Shown: in pieces, positions 13,888 through 20,855 of the stretch
Numbering within the stretch: position 1 is the stretch's first letter
Layout: every line of letters begins with the position of its first letter
Origin: a virus
IMG/VR virus record: IMGVR_UViG_3300020455_000043
Coordinates: 1 to 35,502 of that record
Length of the DNA stretch: 35,502 bases
Direction: 5' to 3' (one strand)
Position numbers and translations under genes: made by a program
Notes under the pieces: generated by a model
What the model saw: the letters and a program-made list of their open reading frames with translations, nothing else
Told to the model about the DNA's origin: nothing
Databases searched by the model: none

Positions 13888-15434
13888 GTTAGAAACACAA
13901 ATGGCATGGGTTCTACTTTTTCTTCATCACTAAAAGTATCTCTTAGTTCGTCATATGCATTTTCATCATATTGTGCTACTTGCTGTACAATTCTTACTAC
14001 TAATAGTGTAGCCATAACAAGATCATCTTTTTCTCCATCTTTAGCCGCAAACCCACTGCCTCTAGCTATAAATGTTTTAATCTCAGATAACAATGCATGA
14101 CTGTATACAATCATTTTATCTGTTTCTAACCAGTTCTTAAACTTGCTACATGCCGCCAATTTACTTTTGTTTGTGGTTGTAAAACCTTTTCTATAAGCTC
14201 TATTTGCCGCTCTAGGTTGGCTTACAAATGTACCTGGAATATTATCTTCACCCATCTCCTGTATTACTACTAATGCCGCTTCTCCAAGTGTATTATTTTC
14301 TACACTCCAATATATTTCGCTATCAGATGATTCTTCTTGTATAGTTTGTGCTAAACCTTTCATTATTCGTATTTGATCGGTGATAGGTGTTTTATTGTGC
14401 ATCCATTCTGCAACTTGTTTCATTCCAGGAAGTTCGTAAACTTGTATAGCACTATTGTCTCCTCCTGTACCTAAACTAGGATCTAATCCAATTATATAAG
14501 TTCTGCCTTTTACAATAGGTTTATACCAACGTATTTGTCCAGTACGTTTAAATGGATCTTTACTTTCCATAGCAACAAGTTTTAGCTGATTAACTAGCGT
14601 TTCATCAGCAGTAATAAATTCACAACCGTGTTCACGTCTAAAACGTTCTTCACCAATTTTTGCCGCCTCTTCTCTAGCCCATTCGTCATTTCTGTCAGGG
14701 TGTTCTTGCCAATCTACTTTTATGCTTTTGAATCCGTTAATACCTACTTCTTGCTCATTACCATATGCGTCCATTGTCTTTTCTGCTTGCTTCCATATTT
14801 GTGCAAACTGATCATTGTCTTGGTTTGGTGTACTTGTAATCATACACTTACCACCTGTAGACAGTGTAGGGCTCAATGATGTCCAAAACTCTTGTGCAAT
14901 CCTTGGAGGAACAAATGCAAACTCGTCTAAATATACCAATGTAAGTGAAAGACCACGTCCTGTGTTTTCTGTTGTTGCTTGAGCTACAATACGGCTACCG
15001 TTATCAAATTCTAAACTGCCTTTGTTGTATGCTGTAACACCTGCTCTTATAAAATTAGGCAATGTTTCATATGCAAATCTAATACGTTGCATAATCTCCT
15101 GAGCACCCGAATATTTGTGTGCCGCAATTAAAATTGTACTGTCTGGGTTAAACATAGCATACCACAACAAGTATCCAGCCGCACAAGTTGACTTACCAGT
15201 TTGTCTCGGCAACATTGCAATACTAAATCTATGATTATGATATACGTCTACTAATCTTTTTTGATAATCGAATAGATCAAACTTCATACGACCTTTAGTT
15301 GGGTGTTGAATATAACAATGTTCCAGCAGAAAATGTGTTGGATCTTGTGTACATTTTACAAGTTCCTCTAATTCTACTTTTGTGAATTTTTCCCTTTGAT
15401 AGGGTTTTTTGATTAGGTTAGTATCAACGCTCAT
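13884..15434 (-). CDS. 17: Terminase large subunit gp17
   Basis: 516 residues (T4: 610). The packaging motor ATPase-nuclease pumps DNA into the prohead and cuts concatemers. Walker A LPRQTGKST lies at 75-83, Walker B LVYLDEFAF with Asp170-Glu171, coupling motif STP at about 201-203, nuclease acidic residue in IIGLDPSLGTGGDNS (Asp318), and a second acidic site in KDDLVMATLLV. It begins MSVDTNLIKKPYQREKF; the long N-terminal part of T4 gp17 is absent, as in many marine relatives. The start is 5 nt after an ATAAGTA late-type element. A terminator for the previous transcript lies just ahead. Confidence 0.95.
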   Translation of the reverse strand: MSVDTNLIKKPYQREKFTKVELEELVKCTQDPTHFLLEHCYIQHPTKGRMKFDLFDYQKRLVDVYHNHRFSIAMLPRQTGKSTCAAGYLLWYAMFNPDSTILIAAHKYSGAQEIMQRIRFAYETLPNFIRAGVTAYNKGSLEFDNGSRIVAQATTENTGRGLSLTLVYLDEFAFVPPRIAQEFWTSLSPTLSTGGKCMITSTPNQDNDQFAQIWKQAEKTMDAYGNEQEVGINGFKSIKVDWQEHPDRNDEWAREEAAKIGEERFRREHGCEFITADETLVNQLKLVAMESKDPFKRTGQIRWYKPIVKGRTYIIGLDPSLGTGGDNSAIQVYELPGMKQVAEWMHNKTPITDQIRIMKGLAQTIQEESSDSEIYWSVENNTLGEAALVVIQEMGEDNIPGTFVSQPRAANRAYRKGFTTTNKSKLAACSKFKNWLETDKMIVYSHALLSEIKTFIARGSGFAAKDGEKDDLVMATLLVVRIVQQVAQYDENAYDELRDTFSDEEKVEPMPFVFLT

Positions 15435-15439
15435 AGTAA

Positions 15440-15446
15440 TACTTAT
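15440..15446 (-). promoter_or_regulatory. Late-type promoter variant before gp17
   Basis: GATAAGTA on the minus strand differs by one base from the GATAAATA seen before gp13 and gp14, and has the same 5-nt distance to the ATG. No ribosome-binding site fits in the gap. Confidence 0.5.
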
Positions 15447-15449
15447 CGC

Positions 15450-15478
15450 AAAAAAGAGGCTATGTTTCCATAGCCCCT
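15450..15478 (-). terminator. Intrinsic terminator after the 204-aa gene
   Basis: GGGGCTATG-GAAA-CATAGCCTC followed by six T on the minus strand; a strong stem (one mismatch) with a GNRA loop. It separates the gp16-side operon from gp17. Confidence 0.9.
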
Positions 15479-15481
15479 AGT

Positions 15482-16096
15482 TTAAATGCCTGCTAATTTT
15501 TTTAGGTAGTCTAAATCTTTTGAATTTGTTTCGTAAACAACATGATAACCATCTTTTTCAAATTGTTTTTTTGCAATGGCGGCATGCTCTTTTGCATCTG
15601 GGCCATCAAATTTTCTGTTAATGCCAGTAGTAGGTAGTTTAAGATCTTCTTTGTCTTTTACAGCTCTTATTCTAATTACTTCTTCGTTAACTGATTCTCC
15701 GACTTCTGATAGGAAGCCTTTCAGATTATCTTCTGGACAACTCTTCAGCAATTCTTCGATTGCTGTTTGGTCACCCATTTCTATATCTCTTATAATTTGA
15801 TCTACTACTGCATCAATCAATGCTTGATCAACTGCTTCAGTGACTGATTCCATTGGTACAACACCAGTGGCTCTGTCTATTACGTCTTCAAAACTGTTTA
15901 CCAATTTACGCATAGTAGTAAGTTGGTCTGTTAAATCACCAACACCACTTGAATCCATATCGCCATCCAGTCTTTGTAATTCTTGTATTTCAGTTTCCAA
16001 TGCACCAAGCGTCATTGCAATGTTGTTTAATGCATCATGTTTTTCTTGGTCTACTGCATCTTCTTTTAGGTAATCTTTGAATGTCTTGTCTGTCAT
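15482..16096 (-). CDS. Conserved acidic protein ending in LAGI, 204 aa
   Basis: Not recognised. It starts MTDKTFKDYLKEDAVDQ, overlaps the previous stop as ATGA, and ends with the motif YLKKLAGI as its last residues. It is acidic and helical in the first 150 residues, with a basic region VIRIRAVKDKEDLKLPTTGI near 145-165. The last 40 residues (HAAIAKKQFEKDGYHVVYET) suggest a small alpha/beta end domain. It belongs to a run of four such genes between gp16 and gp17. In other T4-type phages the packaging genes are adjacent, so these may be head- or packaging-related insertions. The terminal LAGI motif recurs in the gene at 17160. Confidence 0.65.
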   Translation of the reverse strand: MTDKTFKDYLKEDAVDQEKHDALNNIAMTLGALETEIQELQRLDGDMDSSGVGDLTDQLTTMRKLVNSFEDVIDRATGVVPMESVTEAVDQALIDAVVDQIIRDIEMGDQTAIEELLKSCPEDNLKGFLSEVGESVNEEVIRIRAVKDKEDLKLPTTGINRKFDGPDAKEHAAIAKKQFEKDGYHVVYETNSKDLDYLKKLAGI

Positions 16097-17157
16097 TGTT
16101 TCATCTCTCTAATAGTGTCAGTGCCAATTAGTTGTTTTAATCTTGTTAGTTCTGGGGATTGTTCTTTTATTTCTTCTCCAGTATCATCGTCAGTGTTTAT
16201 TTCTGCTACTGACTCAGCTACCATGTCTGGTAGTTCTAAAATATCTTCATCATCTTTTAATGCTTCTTTGGCTTTTGCCATATCTTCTTTGGCTACATAC
16301 ATTTTGCCATCTTTGAAACTACATTCAATACCAACCTCTTTGCAAATTTCTCTTACTTTGCTTTCGTAGCCTTCGGTTAATTTGCTTTCCACTAAGCCTA
16401 ATTCTTTTGCAATTTTATATCGCATCTCGTCTAAGTCGCCTGGCATAACATCTCTAATATCTTTGCCACTATCAGCTACTCTTCTACGCAATATATTATC
16501 AATTTTACTTGCGTTTTCTCTGCCTAGTTTATCAGCATCACTATAGCCCATTCTGCCTTCTTTAACTGATTCCATAGCATCGCCCATTGTGCCTTCCATA
16601 CTAGCCATACCATCTTCTTGCATGCCTTGTTCTGTAAAGTCTACTGGAAATCCAACTAAGCCACTAATCTCTTCTGCAAAGCCACTGTCTGTGTATATTG
16701 TCCACGGACCATCATGTTCTACATCTACTTTTCTATAGCCATCGTCTTCGTCATCATCCATGTAACCGCCTGGTTCATATGGATTTTCGATAGTTATACT
16801 CATTACATATACTTTTGCAGGATTTTCACCTTCTCTATCCCAAATACTATCACCAGCAAGATCAATTTCTGCTTGCTTGCCTTGTGGTTTAATAGTTTTA
16901 TTTTCTTCGGTCATGCCTAGTTTTTGTTTTGCTGATTCAACTTCAATGTGTGCCATTGCATCATAGTGTGCATCTTCCAATGCACCATATAAGTTGTCAA
17001 ATGCTTCCTGTATAGCGCCAAAGTCTTGATTACCACCAATGTCAACCACTGCTTTAGCCATCATACCTTCATCACGAAATACTTTTTGTAATCGATTGAT
17101 TTGATCCATTGCTTTATCAAATGTGCTTTGGACTTTCATTTCTTGGCTTGTTGGCAT
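16093..17157 (-). CDS. Conserved acidic protein, 354 aa
   Basis: Not recognised. It starts MPTSQEMKVQSTFDKAMDQI after AGGA. Helical N-terminus (to about 100), a beta-rich middle with AKVYVMSITIENPYEPGGYM and an acidic loop DDDEDDG (about 135-141), then helices. A KVREICKEVGIECSFKDGKM segment (about 272-291) looks like a small ferredoxin-like fold. The C-terminus LTRLKQLIGTDTIREMKQ is reminiscent of the LAGI motif of its neighbours. Very Met- and Gly-rich between 180 and 220. The product overlaps the next gene by ATGA and follows the 196-aa gene by 2 nt, so all three are co-translated. Possibly a virion or scaffold component, but this is only position. Confidence 0.65.
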   Translation of the reverse strand: MPTSQEMKVQSTFDKAMDQINRLQKVFRDEGMMAKAVVDIGGNQDFGAIQEAFDNLYGALEDAHYDAMAHIEVESAKQKLGMTEENKTIKPQGKQAEIDLAGDSIWDREGENPAKVYVMSITIENPYEPGGYMDDDEDDGYRKVDVEHDGPWTIYTDSGFAEEISGLVGFPVDFTEQGMQEDGMASMEGTMGDAMESVKEGRMGYSDADKLGRENASKIDNILRRRVADSGKDIRDVMPGDLDEMRYKIAKELGLVESKLTEGYESKVREICKEVGIECSFKDGKMYVAKEDMAKAKEALKDDEDILELPDMVAESVAEINTDDDTGEEIKEQSPELTRLKQLIGTDTIREMKQ

Positions 17158-17159
17158 AA

Positions 17160-17750
17160 TTATATTCCTGCGTTTCTTTTTAGAACTGACATCTCTTCTG
17201 ATTCGACTTTATATTTTTTGCCGTCAACTTCAAATTCTTTTTTGCCATCTTTTTTAGCTTGTGCCAATGCACCTGAGAATTCGTTACCTTCATTTGGCTC
17301 TTCTTCGATCTTAGCTTCGTCAACTGCTTCTTCTTCTACAGCTTCATCAGTTTCAGCAACTGGTTCAGCTTTATATGCTTGCCACGCTTCAGTAATATCT
17401 TCTACCTTGTGATCTTCGAATACTTTAGTTTCATCTACATTTACTGGAACACCATTTGCTCCCAAATATCTTCTAAGGCTAAGGTCAGCAGGACTACCTA
17501 ATGTGCCGTTGTATTCTTCAGGTTCGCCAGCATATTCGTCACCGCTGTTGGCAAAACCTTCTTCTTCTACTGGAGCATCTCCTACTAGTTGATTTAGCTG
17601 TTCTGGAGTTACCAAAGCAATCATTGCTTTCATATCTTCTCTACCATCCATTGGTTGTTCAACTACTTCTTGCTCTACTGGTTTTGGTTCTATTGCAGGT
17701 GTATTACTTTGCTGAATCCCTGCTAGTTTGTATAAGTCTTCTAATTGCAT
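17160..17750 (-). CDS. Conserved acidic protein with LAGI at both ends, 196 aa
   Basis: Not recognised. The first 12 residues MQLEDLYKLAGI and the last ones VLKRNAGI carry the same short motif that ends the 204-aa protein. The middle (20-150) is strongly acidic, rich in Glu, Ala and Pro and probably disordered (VEQEVVEQPMDG, AVEEEAVDEAKIEEEP). Only about 155-190 (FSGALAQAKKDGKKEFEVDG) looks folded. The ribosome-binding site is AAGGTG before the ATG. A flexible tether with peptide anchors at its two ends fits the sequence, such as a scaffold or adaptor during head assembly; no direct evidence exists. Confidence 0.65.
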   Translation of the reverse strand: MQLEDLYKLAGIQQSNTPAIEPKPVEQEVVEQPMDGREDMKAMIALVTPEQLNQLVGDAPVEEEGFANSGDEYAGEPEEYNGTLGSPADLSLRRYLGANGVPVNVDETKVFEDHKVEDITEAWQAYKAEPVAETDEAVEEEAVDEAKIEEEPNEGNEFSGALAQAKKDGKKEFEVDGKKYKVESEEMSVLKRNAGI

Positions 17751-17754
17751 TTTT

Positions 17755-18255
17755 TTACACCTTATATTCTTTGTTTAATTCACCTGTTGGCTGTTCTTTG
17801 ACAAATTTGTCAACAAACTCATTACCATAGTGTTCACTGTGATCCACTTTCTCTGCATCACTGTATTCTGCATCAGCTAATACGCTCTTTGGTTCAGCAT
17901 CTTCATCTTTTACTTCATCGTTCCAAAGTTCTTCTGATTCATTCATATTGTTAACTATAATACTGCCTTCACTACAACCACAAATTCTTGCAATCTCTTC
18001 TTGTAGTGCATTAGGAGTTGCTGGTAATTTAAGTTCCATATCACAGATATGAACTTCATTAGGCCCTACATCACCAAATCCTCTAGGTTTGCTTTGCATA
18101 ATAGTCTTTTTACAAGCACTTATGCTTTCTACATTATACTTTTTCATATGCGACTCAATTCTGTCCATATGCTCATCTGAAATCTCATTAATACTACGAA
18201 GTCTGAACTTGTAGGTTTTCTCAGATTCTGCTAGATATTGTTTCAAACTTTTCAT
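17755..18255 (-). CDS. Conserved T4-type phage protein, 166 aa
   Basis: The family is known to me only as a conserved unknown in marine T4-type phages: MKSLKQYLAESEKTYKFRLR at the start, ISDEHMDRIESHMKKYNV, then KLPATPNALQEEIARICGCS. The fold looks like alternating strands and helices up to residue 110, followed by an acidic tail. An upstream ATG at 18270 lies 6 nt after the late element, at the likely transcription start; the ATG at 18255 has AAGGAAG at correct spacing and gives the family's usual N-terminus, so it is preferred. It precedes the 196-aa gene by 4 nt. Late expression is indicated by ATAAATA at 18277-18283. Confidence 0.7.
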   Translation of the reverse strand: MKSLKQYLAESEKTYKFRLRSINEISDEHMDRIESHMKKYNVESISACKKTIMQSKPRGFGDVGPNEVHICDMELKLPATPNALQEEIARICGCSEGSIIVNNMNESEELWNDEVKDEDAEPKSVLADAEYSDAEKVDHSEHYGNEFVDKFVKEQPTGELNKEYKV

Positions 18256-18275
18256 CGCTTCTTCCTTCATTGTAA

Positions 18276-18773
18276 TTATTTATCCGATTTATTCATTTTA
18301 TCAATGACTGCATTGATTAAACTATTGCGGTCTTCGAACTCTTCTGCTTCACCTTGAATAGCAGTATCTCCACCAGTTGCTTTGGCTTCTTGTGCATCAA
18401 ACTTGGCTTTTTGCAGTTGTAATTGCACCATCTTTAATTTTTTATCCATTTTTGCTGTCTTGGCTGTAATGGCGTTGGTCATCATCTTACTTGCTGTATC
18501 AAATACAGCCGCGGCATGCCTATCTTCAACATTTTGTCCAAGGTCCATAAGATCCTGAAAGGCATGCATTGCTTTATCAGCATACTTGTCCATATCAGCA
18601 TCTAGTTGTTCTAAGTCTCTTACCATTGGCAATGCGGCATCAATTTTATCTGCTACATCTAATTGTTGTTGTAGTTGTGCAATATCCAATCCAGTTTCTT
18701 CTTGTTTAATAGGTTCATCTATTTGCTCGTTTGCTGGAGGAAGATTAAACACATCTTCTATTTTATTACTCAT
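18276..18773 (-). CDS. 16: Terminase small subunit gp16
   Basis: 165 residues (T4: 164). It recognises phage DNA and stimulates gp17 during packaging. The central helical hairpin (LDADMDKYADKAMHAFQDLM to DKKLKMVQLQLQKAKFDAQ, about 58-138) matches the coiled-coil core of T4-type gp16, which assembles into rings. N-terminal segment MSNKIEDVFNLPP and acidic C-terminus EGEAEEFEDRNSLINAVIDK are typical of the marine forms. AAAGGAAA precedes the ATG and the start overlaps gp4 by 4 nt. In T4 gp16 and gp17 are adjacent; here four genes separate them, which is a real difference in order. Confidence 0.78.
   Translation of the reverse strand: MSNKIEDVFNLPPANEQIDEPIKQEETGLDIAQLQQQLDVADKIDAALPMVRDLEQLDADMDKYADKAMHAFQDLMDLGQNVEDRHAAAVFDTASKMMTNAITAKTAKMDKKLKMVQLQLQKAKFDAQEAKATGGDTAIQGEAEEFEDRNSLINAVIDKMNKSDK
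18277..18283 (-). promoter_or_regulatory. T4-type late promoter before the 166-aa gene
   Basis: GATAAATA on the minus strand, overlapping the TAA stop of gp16 (18276-18278). Confidence 0.6.
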
Positions 18774-19213
18774 TTACGTTTCCTTTTTTTAGGTTGGTTG
18801 AATAATTCATTTTCAGTAAGCACTCTAAATCCAACACCTTGTCTTTGTGCAAATACTTTTGCGGCTTGCCACTTTGCTTCATTTACAATAGCCGCCGCTT
18901 TTTGCATTGGACTCTTAGCATGTGCTAGTGTTTGTCCTGCAGGTTTTATTTCAATAAACTCAGCTTTTCTAGCTTTATCTTTATCTTCATATACAATAAA
19001 AAAGTCTGGAACATAGTGTGTATTCTTGCCTGTTGCTGGGTTCCTATAAGGTATACGGTGACTTTCGCTAGCCCATGCTAATATATTTGGGTGTGTATCC
19101 AGCATACGCATAAATTTTAATTCCCACCCGCTACGGTATTTTGGGCGGTGTTTGCCCACATACTTACGAGCGTTTTTTACTTCGTATATGCCTTGTTGGA
19201 ATTTATTTGCCAT
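18770..19213 (-). CDS. 4: gp4-like head completion protein
   Basis: 147 residues (T4: 150). It acts after packaging, preparing the head for tail joining, and has an endonuclease-like fold. Matching stretches: KYRSGWELKFMRMLD (about 25-39), ILAWASESHRIPY, then HYVPDFFIVY with the acidic residue Asp70 and FIEIKP with Glu88 and Lys90, the PD-(D/E)XK arrangement. The basic C-terminus (NQPKKRKRK) suits DNA contact. The start ATG lies 8 nt after an ATAAATA late element, so the leader would be one or two nucleotides. The stop overlaps gp16. Confidence 0.85.
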   Translation of the reverse strand: MANKFQQGIYEVKNARKYVGKHRPKYRSGWELKFMRMLDTHPNILAWASESHRIPYRNPATGKNTHYVPDFFIVYEDKDKARKAEFIEIKPAGQTLAHAKSPMQKAAAIVNEAKWQAAKVFAQRQGVGFRVLTENELFNQPKKRKRK

Positions 19214-19221
19214 TCTAGTAG

Positions 19222-19228
19222 TATTTAT
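19222..19228 (-). promoter_or_regulatory. T4-type late promoter before gp4
   Basis: AATAAATAC on the minus strand, 8 nt before the gp4 ATG. Confidence 0.6.
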
Positions 19229-19235
19229 TACTACA

Positions 19236-20135
19236 TTATTCTTGTGGAAGTTGACCTTCAGCTAATCCAGTATCAACATTTGACACAACAAAAGATTTAC
19301 CATTTATATTTCGTAAACTCTTACCAGAAGGTAGTGTACCTGTAAATGGCTGTAATACTTCAGTTGAAACTGCGCCAGCTCGAGCCGCAACTGCGGCACC
19401 TCTATTAGCTACTGTACCAGCTACTGTACTTAACAGAGAACTTTGTACACTAGTTGTTGGATCTACATTGCCTGTGCCTACACCACCAATGTTCACATGT
19501 TCAGGCTGAAACGAAACACTATATGTAGCTGTACTGCTTTGTGCATAATCAAATGTTGTATGTTGTATTGTATTGACCATACAATTATACAACACAGTTG
19601 TTCTACCACCCTGGGCTGTATCTTTGTTATGTATTCTTATTTCTTCAAAGAAAAATCTAGCATTATTTGGTATGCTTTTAGCACCAAAGTGATGAGAATC
19701 TCCGGAAGCAAATTTTGAATTAAGCATTTCATACCCATTAAAGTTTACAGTGTCCATGTCATGAACTCCTGTTTCTGGATGTCCAAAATAATGTCCAGCA
19801 TATGCTTTCATCATAGTTTGAAATAGATTGTCTTTGGTATCATAAAAAACAATGTTGCTAGGACCTGGAGTCATTCTCGTCGGTACATAACGCATTCTAT
19901 TATATTGATTAACAGGTTGTATGCCATAATCAAAGTCTGGCATTGTTGCACTTACTATTCTGTTAAATGTAAAGTTTCTACCAAAACTATCATCTTCCAT
20001 GAAAACATTTTCATTGAGTAAAAATTGCACACTAAAATTATATAGTAAACGTGGAGTTGCAACCATAACCGGGTCGTCAGCTCCGAAATGCTCTGCGGCG
20101 GCATTGTATGGGCCGGTATTACTTGTTAATCCCAT
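19236..20135 (-). CDS. Tail-tube-like protein (gp19 paralogue or tube cap)
   Basis: 299 residues. The N-terminal half has the tube-like pattern LLYNFSVQFLLNENVF and ATMPDFDYGIQPVNQYNRMR; later FFFEEIRIHN, VLYNCMVNTIQHTTFDYAQS and ATYSVSFQPEHVNI resemble the beta-sandwich that forms contractile-tail tubes. It is far longer than gp19 and carries an Ala/Thr-rich C-terminal part (VAGTVANRGAAVAARAG). It follows gp19 by 15 nt. Candidates are a second tube protein, a tube initiator (gp54-like) or terminator (gp3-like); sequence alone does not decide. Confidence 0.7.
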   Translation of the reverse strand: MGLTSNTGPYNAAAEHFGADDPVMVATPRLLYNFSVQFLLNENVFMEDDSFGRNFTFNRIVSATMPDFDYGIQPVNQYNRMRYVPTRMTPGPSNIVFYDTKDNLFQTMMKAYAGHYFGHPETGVHDMDTVNFNGYEMLNSKFASGDSHHFGAKSIPNNARFFFEEIRIHNKDTAQGGRTTVLYNCMVNTIQHTTFDYAQSSTATYSVSFQPEHVNIGGVGTGNVDPTTSVQSSLLSTVAGTVANRGAAVAARAGAVSTEVLQPFTGTLPSGKSLRNINGKSFVVSNVDTGLAEGQLPQE

Positions 20136-20150
20136 CTTTTGCTACCTTAA

Positions 20151-20756
20151 TTAAGCCTGTGTTCCACCGCCTGTTGCGTTACTTACTGTCTGATCTAAAT
20201 CAGCGCCTGTAAGAGTTGCATTACCTGCGGCATCAAAAATTTCTGCGTTGTCGTATCTAATTCCTACTGTAACCTGCACTTGTTCACTACTTGCATAAGC
20301 CATGTCGCCATAACTAATGTTTGCAATATAGCAACCTGCTAGTTCAAATTTATCCAAAACACCTGGAGTTGGACTTGAACCATCTAATGTTTCAATAATA
20401 GTTTGAAACTTGTAGCTTGCACCTGCTCTTGGTGAACTTTGATTTGCATGATCTACTTGTCTGTTTAACTGGTTATTTAATTCTCTAAGCACTACACTAT
20501 CTACGTCATCTCTGAGTACAACTGACACTGCTTCCCACATATGCTTACCTGCAAGATATATTCTTGAATTGTATGCATCTAACGGAATCTCGTCATGTGT
20601 TAGACTTGGTCTTGTTGTACTAATAACGCTTCTAGTAGGAGTAGCACTAAAGCCTTCGCCTACAAATGTCACTCTAAAGCGATATTGTAGCTTAGGCATA
20701 ATTGTTGTTGTGTTCCCTGAATTGTCAGGAACTCCTAAAGTTGTAATTACTGCCAT
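20151..20756 (-). CDS. 19: Tail tube protein gp19
   Basis: 201 residues (T4: 163). It forms the inner tube of the contractile tail. Typical sequence: LQYRFRVTFVGEGFS (about 23-37), ISTTRPSLTHDEIPLDAYNS, MWEAVSVVLRDDVDSVV and KFELAGCYIANISYGDMAYA, as in cyanophage gp19. There is a clear GAGGAG ribosome-binding site, and the late element ATAAATA lies 29 nt upstream. The gene comes directly after the sheath gene and its terminator, so sheath and tube are separately transcribed. Confidence 0.92.
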   Translation of the reverse strand: MAVITTLGVPDNSGNTTTIMPKLQYRFRVTFVGEGFSATPTRSVISTTRPSLTHDEIPLDAYNSRIYLAGKHMWEAVSVVLRDDVDSVVLRELNNQLNRQVDHANQSSPRAGASYKFQTIIETLDGSSPTPGVLDKFELAGCYIANISYGDMAYASSEQVQVTVGIRYDNAEIFDAAGNATLTGADLDQTVSNATGGGTQA

Positions 20757-20785
20757 TTTGATCTCCTCATAATACCGGCTAATTG

Positions 20786-20792
20786 TATTTAT
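20786..20792 (-). promoter_or_regulatory. T4-type late promoter before gp19
   Basis: TAATAAATACAATTAGC on the minus strand; the same ATACAA-TTAGC context recurs before gp18 (TAAATACAACTAGC). Confidence 0.7.
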
Positions 20793-20803
20793 TAAAAAGT
20801 GCC

Positions 20804-20834
20804 AAAAAAAATGGACTGCACTTGGCAGTCCATT
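20804..20834 (-). terminator. Intrinsic terminator after gp18
   Basis: Perfect 10-bp stem AATGGACTGC/GCAGTCCATT with loop CAAGT, followed by T8 on the minus strand. Confidence 0.95.
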
Positions 20835-20855
20835 AAGTATTAAGTTAATTTTTTA

